Part shown: one piece after another, positions 52,346 through 62,367 of the stretch
Layout: each line of letters begins with the position of its first letter
Position numbering within the stretch: position 1 is the stretch's first letter
From: Hymenobacter taeanensis
GTDB lineage: Bacteria; Bacteroidota; Bacteroidia; Cytophagales; Hymenobacteraceae
NCBI RefSeq assembly: GCF_013137895.1
Contig: NZ_CP053538.1
Coordinates: 3,007,001-3,071,000, forward strand
Length of the DNA: 64,000 nucleotides
Direction of reading: 5' to 3'
The notes under the pieces: model-generated
What the model saw: only the letters and a program-made list of their open reading frames with translations
The model's database searches: none
Told to the model about the DNA's origin: nothing
Made by a program: the position numbers and the translations under genes

Positions 52346-55300
52346 ATGCCTGTTTTCTCTTCGCCGCTGCTGGCTGACTACGTTTCCGTCAAGCCCCGCT
52401 TTGGACGTTCCGTACACCTGGAGCGCGACTTGGCCGTGCCCGCCAGTTCCGACGGCTACTTTCTAACTACCTCCGCCCTGGAAGCCCTGCAAGGCGTGCT
52501 CCGGGCCCAGGCTACTCCCGCCGACCGCGCCCTTTTCCTAATTGGACCCTACGGCGCTGGCAAAAGTGCATTCGCCGCCTTCCTGGCCCGTCTCTCATCC
52601 GACGCAGCCTTCCGTGCCACGGTCCAGCTACCCGCCACCGTGGGTACTGAGGTGCCCCAGTTGCTGCCGGTACCGGTTGTGGGCTCCCGCTCTGCGCTGG
52701 CCCCCGCGCTGCTGGCGGCCTTGCACCATGCCCTGGCCACGGCGGCCGGAACCCTGGACGTACCCGCTGCCCTACTAACAGCCGAAAGCAAGCCTACCGC
52801 CCGCAACGTCGCCAACGCCTACCTGGCCGTGGCCGAGGTTATAGCCGGCAACACGCCCTTCCAGGGCTTGTTGCTGCTCGTCGACGAAGCTGGCAAGTTC
52901 CTGGAATATGCCGCCAACCACCCGCAGGAGGGCGACATATTCGTGCTGCAGGAGCTGGCCGAAGCCGCTGCCCGCGCCCCCCAACACGGGCAGCTCTGGG
53001 TGATTACCATCATGCACCAGAACGCCGAGGCCTACGCGCACCGGCTCGGCCGCACCCAGCAGGGCGAGTGGGCCAAGGTTGCTCAGCGCTTCCGGCAGCT
53101 GCCCTTGTTCCCGTCCGACGTAGAGCGCATGGACCTGATCGGCCGCGCCCTCGAGCACCAGCCGGCTTTGCATCTGAACGGCACGTTCTCGGCCCAACTC
53201 GCCCCCGTGATGAGTCCGGCTGCACACCTGCTGCCGGTCGGGCTGGCCGAGCGTTTCCCCGACCTGGCCCGGGCTGCCTACCCGCTGCACCCGCTTACGC
53301 TGCTGGCTTTGCCCGCCCTGTTCCGCCGCGCCGGCCAAAGCCACCGCAGCGTGTTCAACTTCCTGGAAGGGCAGGAGAGTAGCGCCCTCGGCCGCTTCCT
53401 GCAGGAGCAGCCCTACAACGACGCGGACCCGGCTTTCTTCCGCCTCGACCGCCTCTTCGACTACGGCCGTGACGTGCTGCTGGCCCACTACACCGGCCCT
53501 ACGGCCCGGCCTTGGCACGAGGCCGTGGAAATCGTGGAGCAGAGCGTCGCGAAAAACCCACCCCTGGACGAATCGGCGGTGCGCGTGCTCAAGTGCGTAG
53601 CTCTGTTGAGCTGGCTGCGCGAGTCGCGCCTCCCAGCCTCTCCTAGCGTATTGGCTGCCGCCCTGGGTCCCGAAACGCCCGATGCTATTGCCGAGCTGGA
53701 GCGCCGCTCGCTCATCGTGTGGAGCCGCACCCGCGGCAGCTTCCGCCTTTGGGAAGGTGGCGACGTGGACGTGGCTGCCGAGCTGGTCGCTGCCCGCGCT
53801 GCCCTCACCGGCGATGTGCTGCTCTCAGCCGCCAACGACCCTGCCTTGTTCGCTCTGCCGCGTTTAGTAGCTCGCCGCCATGCCTTCCGAACTGGCACGC
53901 TACGCCCGGTAGGGGTAGAAGTGCTCCGCCCCGATACCTTGCTCAAACGCGGTACTGAGCGCCCCGCCGACCTGAGCGTGTTGCTCTGTTTGGCCCCCGA
54001 CGACACCGCTGAATTCTACGCCCTGGCCACAGCTCAATCCCTGGCCCAGCCCAATTTGCTGGTAGCCGTAGCCACCGAAACCGAAGCCCTGCGCGAAGCT
54101 GCCCACGATTTGGCCGCCGCCCGCGTAGTACTCGAGCATGTGCCGGCTCTGCACGGCGACCGGGCTGCCCGGCGCGAGCTGGCGCTGCGCCGCCACGAGG
54201 CCGAAACGCTGTTTCGCTCCGAGTGGAGCCGTTTATTTGGGCCGGCTATGGGTGCCGAATCGGGCCCTAATCAGGAAGATGCTGTTGCCAGCTGGTATAG
54301 CCAGGGGGGGGGGCTGCTACTGCCCGACGCACGCTCCTTTAGCCGCCAGCTGTCCACGCTTGCCGATGCTACCTTCCGCCACACGCCGGTGCTGCGCAAT
54401 GAGTTGCTCAACCGCCGCCAGCTTTCTTCGGCTGGCGCCGCTGCCCGCGGTGCCCTCGTCAAGGCCATGCTCGACCGGGGCGAGCTGGCTCGCCTGGGTT
54501 TTGTTGGCTTCCCGCCCGAGTACGCCATGTATGCCTCCGTACTTCATGCCCCAGGCCTGCATTATCAAACCGAAGAGGGCGCCTGGGCATGGCGTAGCCC
54601 CGCCGATGCCCCCGACGACCGGGCCCAGCTCCGCCCAGTGTGGCAGGCCTTAGAGCGGCTGGTATTTGAATCGAGCCGCCCCGTCGCGCTGCCTGATGTG
54701 TATGCTCACCTGCGCGCGGCTCCGTATGGCGTGTCCGAGGGCGTGCTGCCGGTACTGGTGGCCCTGTTTCGGCGTGTGTACGCCGGCGACACCTCGCTCT
54801 ACCGCGAAGGCAACTTCCTGGGCGACGAAAAAGAAGCCGACTGGGAGCTGCTGCTACGCCGCCCCGATATGTTTGCCCTAGCCGACAGCCGCGTGAGCGG
54901 CGCCCGCCGGGCTGTGGTCGAGCGTATTGCCCAATCCACCGGAGTACAGCCCCAGCTGGTGCCCGTGGTGCGCCGCTTGCTGCGCATGCTCGATGGCTTG
55001 CCCGACTATACCAAGCAAACCCGCCGCTTGCCGGAAGCAGCGTTGGCCCTGCGCGACGCCTTCCAGGAAAGCAAAGCGCCCGAGCACCTGCTCTTCCACG
55101 CCGCGCCCGTGGCCCTAGGCCTGCCCCCCCTGGCTGCCGACGCCCCCGCCGACCCCGCCCGCCTGGAGCATTTCTTCACCGGCCTCAACACCGCGTTGCA
55201 GGCCTGGTCCATGGCCTATCCTGCCGTGCGGGCCGAAGGACGCGACACCTTCCTGCACGCCTGTGGCCTACCCGCCGGCGCCGAAAGCTGGCAGGAGCTG

Positions 55301-55696
55301 CACCAGCGCCTGCGGCAGCTGCCGCACCCCGCGCAGGTGCTCGTGCCCCTCGTTACGCGGTGTGCCTCCGACGATGCCGAGGCCGACCTCGACCGGGTGC
55401 TGGCCTTGGTAGCCAACCGCCCCCTGGAGCGGTGGCGCGACGTGGAACTAGCCGCCCTACCCAGCTACCTGGCTCCTTTCGCGGCGGCCCTGAAAGCTGC
55501 TTGGGGCACGGAGGCTGCGCCTGCAGCCCCAGTGGCTCGCAGGGTGTCTCTCACCCCAGCCGAACGTAAGCAAGCTACCCAGCTGCGCGAACGGTTTGCC
55601 GCCGTAGCCCGCCCAGCCGGGGCGTCCGCCGTGGCCCCGCACGTGCTGCGGGCCGCCGTGCTCCAGTGGCTCGAAGAGCTGGACCAAGAATCGTAA
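52346..55696 (+). CDS. Giant P-loop ATPase, BrxC/DUF499-like, first of two
   Basis: The protein has 1116 residues. Walker A is IGPYGAGKSAFAAFL at 66-80, Walker B LLLLVDEAGKFLEYAA with Asp180/Glu181, and the sensor-like phrase WVITIMHQNAEAYAHRLGR follows. At about 312-340 comes LHPLTLLALPALFRRAGQSH then RSVFNFLEGQE, a phrase with counterparts in BrxC/PglY-type ATPases. The rest is a long helical region without known motifs, ending in a Pro/Ala-rich tail. It probably acts as a large STAND-like remodelling or sensing ATPase. The GC content is very high. It lies in one operon with DUF4007 upstream and the PAPS-reductase-like gene 17 bases downstream. Confidence 0.8.
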   Translation: MPVFSSPLLADYVSVKPRFGRSVHLERDLAVPASSDGYFLTTSALEALQGVLRAQATPADRALFLIGPYGAGKSAFAAFLARLSSDAAFRATVQLPATVGTEVPQLLPVPVVGSRSALAPALLAALHHALATAAGTLDVPAALLTAESKPTARNVANAYLAVAEVIAGNTPFQGLLLLVDEAGKFLEYAANHPQEGDIFVLQELAEAAARAPQHGQLWVITIMHQNAEAYAHRLGRTQQGEWAKVAQRFRQLPLFPSDVERMDLIGRALEHQPALHLNGTFSAQLAPVMSPAAHLLPVGLAERFPDLARAAYPLHPLTLLALPALFRRAGQSHRSVFNFLEGQESSALGRFLQEQPYNDADPAFFRLDRLFDYGRDVLLAHYTGPTARPWHEAVEIVEQSVAKNPPLDESAVRVLKCVALLSWLRESRLPASPSVLAAALGPETPDAIAELERRSLIVWSRTRGSFRLWEGGDVDVAAELVAARAALTGDVLLSAANDPALFALPRLVARRHAFRTGTLRPVGVEVLRPDTLLKRGTERPADLSVLLCLAPDDTAEFYALATAQSLAQPNLLVAVATETEALREAAHDLAAARVVLEHVPALHGDRAARRELALRRHEAETLFRSEWSRLFGPAMGAESGPNQEDAVASWYSQGGGLLLPDARSFSRQLSTLADATFRHTPVLRNELLNRRQLSSAGAAARGALVKAMLDRGELARLGFVGFPPEYAMYASVLHAPGLHYQTEEGAWAWRSPADAPDDRAQLRPVWQALERLVFESSRPVALPDVYAHLRAAPYGVSEGVLPVLVALFRRVYAGDTSLYREGNFLGDEKEADWELLLRRPDMFALADSRVSGARRAVVERIAQSTGVQPQLVPVVRRLLRMLDGLPDYTKQTRRLPEAALALRDAFQESKAPEHLLFHAAPVALGLPPLAADAPADPARLEHFFTGLNTALQAWSMAYPAVRAEGRDTFLHACGLPAGAESWQELHQRLRQLPHPAQVLVPLVTRCASDDAEADLDRVLALVANRPLERWRDVELAALPSYLAPFAAALKAAWGTEAAPAAPVARRVSLTPAERKQATQLRERFAAVARPAGASAVAPHVLRAAVLQWLEELDQES

Positions 55697-55713
55697 CCTG
55701 TTATCAACGCGTC

Positions 55714-56544
55714 GTGAACCTACCCAACTATACCGGCCCCCTGCATCCCGAAGGCCAAAAGGTGCGCCATATTCTCTGCCTCTCTGGAGGCAAAGACTCC
55801 ACCGCCCTGGCTCTGTATATGCGCGACAAAGTGCCCGAAATGGAGTACGCCTTTGCGGATACCGGTGAAGAGCTGCCCGAAACCTACGACTACCTCGCCC
55901 TGCTCGAAGCCCAGCTCGGCAAGAAAATAACCCGTCTGAATCCAGATAGGCCGTTTCAGCATCACCTCGATATCCGGAACGGTTTTCTGCCTTCTGCACG
56001 CCAGCGTTGGTGCACAGATTTATTGAAAATCAAGCCTTTCGAAGTTTTCGTAGGCGATGATTTGGTCTACTCTTATGTCGGTATCAGAGCTGACGAAAAC
56101 CGTTCGGGCTATATTTCCAGCAAACAAAACATCATCCCTATTCTGCCTTTCAAAGATGATGGTCTAGGCTATGACGATGTGATGCAGATTCTGGACGAAT
56201 CTGGTTTGGGTCTACCTAAGTACTACGAATGGCGTAGCCGCTCTGGCTGTTATTTCTGCTTCTATCAGCAACGTAACGAGTGGGTCGGCCTCAAAGAGCG
56301 TCATCCTGACTTGTTTGAAAAGTCGAAAGAATTTGAGCGCTTCGACGAACAGACTGGAACTCGCTACACTTGGAATCAGCGAGAAAGTTTGAATGAGCTT
56401 GAGCAGCCAGAACGTATGGCGCAAATCAAAGACGACCTTCAAAAACGTCGTGAGCGTCAACAAAACTTCGTTCCGTCTAGCTTGCTCGATATTCTTGGAG
56501 AAGAGGATGATAGTGAAGAGGGTTGCCTAATATGCCATTTATAA
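55714..56544 (+). CDS. PAPS-reductase/DndC-like protein (BrxP-like)
   Basis: The protein has 276 residues from the GTG at 55714; no ATG is available nearby. The PP-loop of ATP pyrophosphatases is ILCLSGGKDSTALALYM (residues 20-36). ADTGEELPETYDYL and RQRWCTDLLKIKPFEVF follow, then GCYFCFYQQRNEWVGLKERH. Cys100, Cys179 and Cys182, plus C-terminal CLIC, could hold an iron-sulfur cluster as in DndC. DndC-type proteins activate sulfur for DNA phosphorothioation; in BREX type 4 the corresponding gene is brxP. GC drops sharply after about 55,920, inside this gene, so most of it differs in origin from the first 70 codons. Confidence 0.87.
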   Translation: MNLPNYTGPLHPEGQKVRHILCLSGGKDSTALALYMRDKVPEMEYAFADTGEELPETYDYLALLEAQLGKKITRLNPDRPFQHHLDIRNGFLPSARQRWCTDLLKIKPFEVFVGDDLVYSYVGIRADENRSGYISSKQNIIPILPFKDDGLGYDDVMQILDESGLGLPKYYEWRSRSGCYFCFYQQRNEWVGLKERHPDLFEKSKEFERFDEQTGTRYTWNQRESLNELEQPERMAQIKDDLQKRRERQQNFVPSSLLDILGEEDDSEEGCLICHL

Positions 56545-56556
56545 AATAGCTGTTAT

Positions 56557-57390
56557 ATGGAAAAGGAATTACCCGTTAAAGAAGAGAAAGTTGCTATTAG
56601 CTACCACAGAGGTTTCGGCCTTAACAGGATAGCATTATCATCTGTATTGCGGTTTTTCGCAGAAGGCAAAAGCCGCAAGCAGATGGAACAAGAATTAACA
56701 CTTGGCCCTGACCAGTTAACGGCAGCAATTAGCTACTGTGAGCGAAGCGGTTTAGTAATACGGGAGAAAATTACTGCCTTTGGGGAAGCTGTATTAGAAC
56801 ACGACACCTCCCTTTCAAAGCAAGCAACTCAGTGGGCTATGCACTATTTTTTGGCAAGCCCTTCTGTCGCATCACCCAACTATTGGGCATCACTTGCACT
56901 GAATCACCTTAGTTTCACCAGACAATTTGGTCAGTCAGACTTAGCCAATGCCATTTTGGGTTTTGCCAAGGATGCTTCTAATTGGGAACCTTCCGAAAGA
57001 ACAGTTAAGGCTGGTGCAACAGCATTTATAAGCACCTATAGTAAAGAAGAAGGATTAGGTGCAATAGGAATTTTGGAGGATGCGGGCCGCAGTCAATACA
57101 CTGTTCGTCAGCCCCGTGCTTTGTCAATAGGCGTATTTGCCTGCCTGCTGGCTGACTATTGGGACCGACACTGGCCCGACCGTGACGACGTACTCTTGGA
57201 GGATATCACCCGCGGCGAGCTGGCCCAGGTGCTGCTGCTCAGCGAAAACAAGGTCAATGACTTGCTAGGAGCCCTGGCCGCCCCCGATATGGCCCTCATC
57301 AAGCGTCAGCGCAAGCACTTGCCCTACCAAATCATCCGCCAAGCCGGCCTCGATGCGGCTGCCCTCTGGCAAACCCATCTCTACCGCTGA
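56557..57390 (+). CDS. Second DUF4007-like protein
   Basis: The protein has 277 residues. The start, ISYHRGFGLNRIALSSVLRF, and the later SPNYWASLALNHLSFTRQF and RQPRALSIGVFACLLADYWD, match the DUF4007 helical pattern, although the N-terminal motif differs from the first DUF4007 gene. It begins 13 bases after the DndC-like gene. The first 170 codons are AT-rich and the remaining 110 have the high GC of the operon, with the change near 57,060. It may read the DNA mark or guide the DndC-like enzyme; this is inference from gene neighbourhoods. Confidence 0.65.
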   Translation: MEKELPVKEEKVAISYHRGFGLNRIALSSVLRFFAEGKSRKQMEQELTLGPDQLTAAISYCERSGLVIREKITAFGEAVLEHDTSLSKQATQWAMHYFLASPSVASPNYWASLALNHLSFTRQFGQSDLANAILGFAKDASNWEPSERTVKAGATAFISTYSKEEGLGAIGILEDAGRSQYTVRQPRALSIGVFACLLADYWDRHWPDRDDVLLEDITRGELAQVLLLSENKVNDLLGALAAPDMALIKRQRKHLPYQIIRQAGLDAAALWQTHLYR

Positions 57391-57420
57391 GTTTCCGCCA
57401 CCCATTAGCCCGTATTGTTC

Positions 57421-57954
57421 GTGTCCCATTCTGCTGCTTCGTCGTCCTTCGCTTCGGGGGGCTGGCTCGAACCGGAGGCGCCCTTATACCAAGCCCCCCC
57501 GGTACCCACTGAACTATCGGCCTTGCAGGCCAATCTTGTCGCCGGCACCACTCTGCGCACTGCGGTGCTCTGGTTGTCGCCTGCTGCCTATGCCGCCGGT
57601 CCGCACTGGGCCGCGCACACCCTGGGCCTCACCCCGCGCCACCTGGGCCGGGAGGTAGTGGCGGCCTGCGAGGCCGAGGGCACCCAGCGCGTACCCAGTG
57701 TAGGCCCCATGCTCTATAAGCACGTGCTCACCGTGCACAATGCCACTGGCCCCGGTGGCACCTGGCTGTTTGGGCTTGATGCCCTGCTGGTGCGCTTGTC
57801 CACCGCCGAACGAGGCTTTTTCTGGGATAGGCTCTGGGAGCTGCGCCAGCGCCCTCCCTTACTGCTGGCCCTGCCCGAGGCCTTCCGCGACGTGGGCCCT
57901 ACCGACCCCGGCCGCTGGCTGACCGCCGAGCCCCCCCGGGGGCTGCACCTCTAG
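57421..57954 (+). CDS. Small BREX-operon protein, possibly BrxF-like
   Basis: The protein has 177 residues from GTG 57421; TTG 57415 is possible. It has no Walker A, but the middle and end, GTWLFGLDALLVRLSTAERG then FFWDRLWELRQRPPLLLALP, resemble the Walker B strand and following helices of a small P-loop-like fold. In size and place, before the BrxC-like gene, it corresponds to BrxF of some BREX types. The match is weak and the family is not firmly recognised. It lies 30 bases after the second DUF4007-like gene and 66 bases before the BrxC-like gene. Confidence 0.55.
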   Translation: MSHSAASSSFASGGWLEPEAPLYQAPPVPTELSALQANLVAGTTLRTAVLWLSPAAYAAGPHWAAHTLGLTPRHLGREVVAACEAEGTQRVPSVGPMLYKHVLTVHNATGPGGTWLFGLDALLVRLSTAERGFFWDRLWELRQRPPLLLALPEAFRDVGPTDPGRWLTAEPPRGLHL

Positions 57955-58020
57955 TGTGCCCCCTTGTAGTTTTCTGATTTCCCTAGTCCTAGTCCCCATC
58001 TTCTAGTTTACCGCTTTCCC

Positions 58021-61000
58021 ATGGTCGCAACTTCTACCACCATCGGCGACGTTACCGTGCCCAATCCCGAGTTCCGCTTCGTCTATGACGTTCGGCTCGA
58101 CCAATATCCCGACCACTCCGACAACCTGGCTCTGGCTAAAGCCTATCAGTGGACCAACCAGCAAATTGGCCGCGAGCTGCCGTCCGTACAGGTGCTGGTG
58201 TCGCTCTGTGATGCCTTTGAGTTTGAGAGCAAGGAAATCGAGAACCGCCGGGTGCTCCAGGCCACCTACGGCCACGGCAAATCCCACCTGGCCCTGGCCC
58301 TGGCCAACTTCTTCGGCCAGCCCACCGGCTCCCCCGAGGTAGAAGCTATTCTCTGCGGCGTCGACCACGTAGCCCCCGGCATTGCCCAGCGCCTGCGCAA
58401 CTTCAAGGAAAACCGGGCTCCCTACCTCATCCTGCGCCTGGCCGGCGGTGAGACCGACAGCCTCTCCGCCGCCGTAGTGCGCGGCCTCGAAACTGCCCTG
58501 GAAGAAAACCCTGCTACCAAGGATGCCGAGCTAGGCCTCTGGTTCGATGAAGCCCTGGCCGTGCTCAACTCCTTCAGCCCCGAAGAGCGCGCCCTCACCA
58601 ACGCCTACCTCGACGCTTACGCTGCCGACCTTAACCTCGACTTCGGGGCCCTGCGCGCTACCCTCGACGTGCAGCACCGCGACGGCCGCCACCGCCAGCT
58701 CATTCACAAAGTAGTGCAGCACGTGCGCAAGGTGTACCCGCACTTCGATGCGGCCCTCTCGCCCCGTGACCTGCTGCTCAAAACTGCCGCTAAGTTCTGC
58801 GGCCCCGATAAGCCCTTCGCCGGTATTCTGGTCCTGTTCGATGAGTTTGCCGCCTTCGTAGAGGCCTACGCCAAGCAGTATGGCCTGCATACCGAAAGCC
58901 TACCCCTGCAAAGTCTGCTCGATGGCGTCAGTGCCCTGCGCCAGTCCAAGCAAGCCGTGTTCCTGGCTTTCGCCCAGCAGGACCCCGACGACGTAGCCGA
59001 GCTGGCTATGCAAGAGCGGGGTACCGTGCAGGCCTCCCTCAACGACCTCAAAAAGGAGCTGACGCGTTTACCCAACGAGGGCCGTAACCCGCTCTACTCG
59101 CCCATGGAGGCCGTGCTTGACGCCTACCTGAAGCAGGATGTAGCCGTGTGGGACGCGCTAACCCCCGACGACTCCCCGGCCGACAACGACGTAATTGACG
59201 CCGTTGACTCGGTGCGCAACTTCTTCCCTCTGCGTTACACGGACGCCGCCGGCTGGACGCTCGACCAAATTCGCGTCACCCTGGCCTACGGCTGCCACCC
59301 CCTGCACCCACTCACCACGGCCCTGCTCTGCTCTGCTACCCTGCGCGCGGGCACCGCAGCCCGTACCGTGTTGTCCTTTGTGAAGGACACCATGCAGCAC
59401 TACGGTAGCCGGCCGGCCCTGGCTTCCGACGGCCGGCTCTGCTGGGTGCGCCCCGTCGAGCTGGTGAAATACTACCAGCACCAGCTCGTTTCCGACGACG
59501 CCTGGAAACGCTACGAGGATACCTTGCGCAAGGTAACGCCCGCTAATATTCCGGATGCTGAAGCCATCCTGCAGGGTATGTTGCTGTACGAGTCAGCGGG
59601 CTTCCGCCCCGGCGACACGTCCACCACGGAATACCCAGGCGCCTTGGCCATCCTTACCGGCCTGCCCCGTCCCGCCGTGGAGCGTACTCTCGATACCCTC
59701 TGCGAAGTAGGGGGCTACATCGAAAAGGACGCCGTGAGCGAAACCTACCGCTTCTGGGCCGCTGGCCAAGATGGCTCCAAGGTCAAGCAAACCCTGCTCG
59801 ACAACCTGGCCCAGCTTAAGCGCAACTCCTCGGCGCTGCAAGCTGCTCTCAAAGCCGGCCTCAGCCGGGCTGAGCTGCCCCAGTGGGAAGAGGCCGGTTT
59901 CCTCAACACCCCCGGCGGCGAGTGGGCCGCCCGCGTTATTCTCTTGCCCCGCGAGCAGTGGAGCGTAGCGCAGCTGACCGAGGTGCTAAAGGCCCAGAAT
60001 TTGGAAGCTAATGGCCGTCTCACGGACGCAGCTCGCGGGTACGTATTGCTGCCGCTGGCCGCCAGCGACGCCGACGTGCAGCATTACCGCCAACACGCCG
60101 CCCAAGACCTGGAACAGGCGCTGAACGCATTTTCCGAGCGGCAGCGCATCCCCCCGGTCGTTATTGTCTTGCCCAAAAAGCCCCACGAAGCGCTGCTCAA
60201 TAACCTGCTGGAGCTGCACGTCCTCGACGAGCTAATGCAGCAGCCCAACCTAGTGCGTAACTTGGGTGAAGAGGCCGTGAAGCAGCGGCGCGTTGCCCTG
60301 AATGCCAACTTCCAGAGCGCCGCTCAGGCGCTGAAGGAGGAGCTAAACCAAGCAGCCGAATGGGTAGTGCCCGCCCAGCAGCGCCCCGGTATCGAGGACC
60401 GACTGCGGGCTAAAAAATCCCCCCGCCTCAATCACATTCTCGAAGCCAGCTACGAGACGGTATACTACCGGTTTGCCCCTTTCCTTGGCGACTCGCCTGT
60501 TCGCCAGCACTCTATCCGCACAGCTGTTGGCATGGCCGCCGTGCGCCTCTACAAAGGCAGCTTCCTCGATTGGGACGAGGCTACCCGCCCTAGCAACCTG
60601 GGCCGGGCCCGTGATCTGTACAGCAAAGTCCTGCGTGAGGGGCCAGCGGCCTCTTGGAAAGTCGTGGACACCAGCGCCCGCGTGATGGCGCCCAAGCTGC
60701 CGCAAGTGAAGCACGCCTGGGACTTGCTGGACCAGGCCGTGCCTGCTGGTGCCGAACCCGTGCGCCTGCGCTCGGTGTTGTTGCAACTGCTCAACCCGCC
60801 CTTCGGCTACGACCCGTATTCGCTGGGACTACTCTTTGCCACTTGGTACGGGGTCAACCGTCATCAACTCACAGTTATCAGCGGTAAAGGCCAGAAGTTA
60901 GAGCCTAAAGACTGGCTGGGCAATACCAACGATTTCCGGCAGATTCTGGAGCACATGCTTCATGCGTTGGATATTCGTGTTTCCCGCCGCGACGCGGCCG

Positions 61001-62358
61001 GCAGTGAGAGCCGCGCCCAGGACTTGGTTACCCGGCTGCGCTTCCATGATGCCATGACGGTAGAGGAAGCCGAAAAAGCCCTGGCCGACTTGCGCGACTT
61101 TGCCGCCGCCCCCGATGCCACCAAGCCCCAGCTCCAGGACGAAGCCCTAGAAGCCGCTAAACAACTGGAGTTCGAGCTAAAGCAGGCCATTGAATTTGAG
61201 CAGAAAATAGAGCCAGCGTATGAGTCGCTGGATACGACGACAGCCAACTTTAACGGCATTCGTTCCTTGATTGGACTGCAAAGCCTGTTTGCGAATCCTA
61301 CCCAAGCAGGCTTTCCTCTCGGCCGCGTCGTGCCACCGGCTCAAGCGATTCTGCCGTTGGCCCAGCGCAAAGTCAGCAGCAAGCTGCGTCAGCACCTAAC
61401 CGAGGTCAGCACCAATCTGGCAAATATCAGTTCCATCAAGGGGTACGACCTGTCAAAACAAGGACTCGCTACCTTGCTCAACCTCGTTGCTCCCCTGGGC
61501 GAACCTGACCTGGAACGCCGCATCAAGGATGCCGAGCAGCAGCTGGAAGAAAAGCACGCCACCTATAGCCAGCTCGAGCAGGACGCCCCCATCCGTGAAA
61601 AGCTCACGGAAGCCAAACGTGCGGCCACCCTGGCCGACTTACGCGAGCTATTGGCCTATTTCAGCACGGCCGAACCCCAGGCCGACGTTACTCGCACCGC
61701 CATTACCGAGGCAGTAGATAAGCTCACCAGCCGGCAGCACGAATCCGAACAGTGGGTAGTAGCCATGCAAGTACGTGCGGCAACCCTCACCGACGCGCAG
61801 GTTATCAAGTCGTTCGAAAAAGCCCTGGACCAGCGCACCAACGAGTTCAAGGGAACCCCCGAGGCCGAAGTGCTCGACCAGCTCCAAAAGCAGGCTGAGC
61901 TGGCAACCCGGTTTGTAAAGGACCTGGACGAGCTGCGTGGGCAAAAGCCCAAAACGGCCGAAGCGCTCCGCAAGGTTCTGAAAGACTACACTTCGCTGGC
62001 CGCTAAAGCCTCCAATACTCCGGCCCAAATCGAGCGGGTACAGCAAGAGCGGGCCCGGCTAGAGGAGCGGTTCGAGGAGCAGCGTCGGGCCGCCAGCGCC
62101 AAGCTTGCCGAGCTAACCCAGCGCAATAACAGTGGGGAAGGGGCCGCCCTGTTGCTGGCCGAGCTGGAGCGTAAGCTGGACTTTCTGCCCGATGAGGAGA
62201 AAGCCGCCCGCGACACCCTTGAAAAAGCCTTGCAGCGCCGCGTAACCCAGGATAAAGCCAGCTTTGCCGAAAAAGCCTTCCTCGACATCGACAACCGCTC
62301 CGAGCAAAAGGCGCTGTTAGCCCGCCTGCAACAGCTTATCGAACTTCAACCGGCCTAA
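58021..62358 (+). CDS. brxC: BrxC-like giant ATPase, second of two
   Basis: The protein has 1445 residues from ATG 58021. Walker A is ATYGHGKSHLALALANFFG (residues 81-99), Walker B GILVLFDEFAAFVEAYA with Asp274/Glu275, and a sensor-like phrase AVFLAFAQQDPDDVAEL follows. The family phrase CHPLHPLTTALLCSATLRAG then TVLSFVKDTM sits near 427-455. A helical middle leads to long coiled coils from about 1060 to 1420, with LLLAELERKLDFLPDEEKAA near the end. BrxC/PglY ATPases are essential for BREX immunity and bind DNA or partner PglZ. It stands directly upstream of pglZ, with a nine-base gap, as in BREX operons. Confidence 0.85.
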   Translation: MVATSTTIGDVTVPNPEFRFVYDVRLDQYPDHSDNLALAKAYQWTNQQIGRELPSVQVLVSLCDAFEFESKEIENRRVLQATYGHGKSHLALALANFFGQPTGSPEVEAILCGVDHVAPGIAQRLRNFKENRAPYLILRLAGGETDSLSAAVVRGLETALEENPATKDAELGLWFDEALAVLNSFSPEERALTNAYLDAYAADLNLDFGALRATLDVQHRDGRHRQLIHKVVQHVRKVYPHFDAALSPRDLLLKTAAKFCGPDKPFAGILVLFDEFAAFVEAYAKQYGLHTESLPLQSLLDGVSALRQSKQAVFLAFAQQDPDDVAELAMQERGTVQASLNDLKKELTRLPNEGRNPLYSPMEAVLDAYLKQDVAVWDALTPDDSPADNDVIDAVDSVRNFFPLRYTDAAGWTLDQIRVTLAYGCHPLHPLTTALLCSATLRAGTAARTVLSFVKDTMQHYGSRPALASDGRLCWVRPVELVKYYQHQLVSDDAWKRYEDTLRKVTPANIPDAEAILQGMLLYESAGFRPGDTSTTEYPGALAILTGLPRPAVERTLDTLCEVGGYIEKDAVSETYRFWAAGQDGSKVKQTLLDNLAQLKRNSSALQAALKAGLSRAELPQWEEAGFLNTPGGEWAARVILLPREQWSVAQLTEVLKAQNLEANGRLTDAARGYVLLPLAASDADVQHYRQHAAQDLEQALNAFSERQRIPPVVIVLPKKPHEALLNNLLELHVLDELMQQPNLVRNLGEEAVKQRRVALNANFQSAAQALKEELNQAAEWVVPAQQRPGIEDRLRAKKSPRLNHILEASYETVYYRFAPFLGDSPVRQHSIRTAVGMAAVRLYKGSFLDWDEATRPSNLGRARDLYSKVLREGPAASWKVVDTSARVMAPKLPQVKHAWDLLDQAVPAGAEPVRLRSVLLQLLNPPFGYDPYSLGLLFATWYGVNRHQLTVISGKGQKLEPKDWLGNTNDFRQILEHMLHALDIRVSRRDAAGSESRAQDLVTRLRFHDAMTVEEAEKALADLRDFAAAPDATKPQLQDEALEAAKQLEFELKQAIEFEQKIEPAYESLDTTTANFNGIRSLIGLQSLFANPTQAGFPLGRVVPPAQAILPLAQRKVSSKLRQHLTEVSTNLANISSIKGYDLSKQGLATLLNLVAPLGEPDLERRIKDAEQQLEEKHATYSQLEQDAPIREKLTEAKRAATLADLRELLAYFSTAEPQADVTRTAITEAVDKLTSRQHESEQWVVAMQVRAATLTDAQVIKSFEKALDQRTNEFKGTPEAEVLDQLQKQAELATRFVKDLDELRGQKPKTAEALRKVLKDYTSLAAKASNTPAQIERVQQERARLEERFEEQRRAASAKLAELTQRNNSGEGAALLLAELERKLDFLPDEEKAARDTLEKALQRRVTQDKASFAEKAFLDIDNRSEQKALLARLQQLIELQPA

Positions 62359-62367
62359 TCCTCTACT

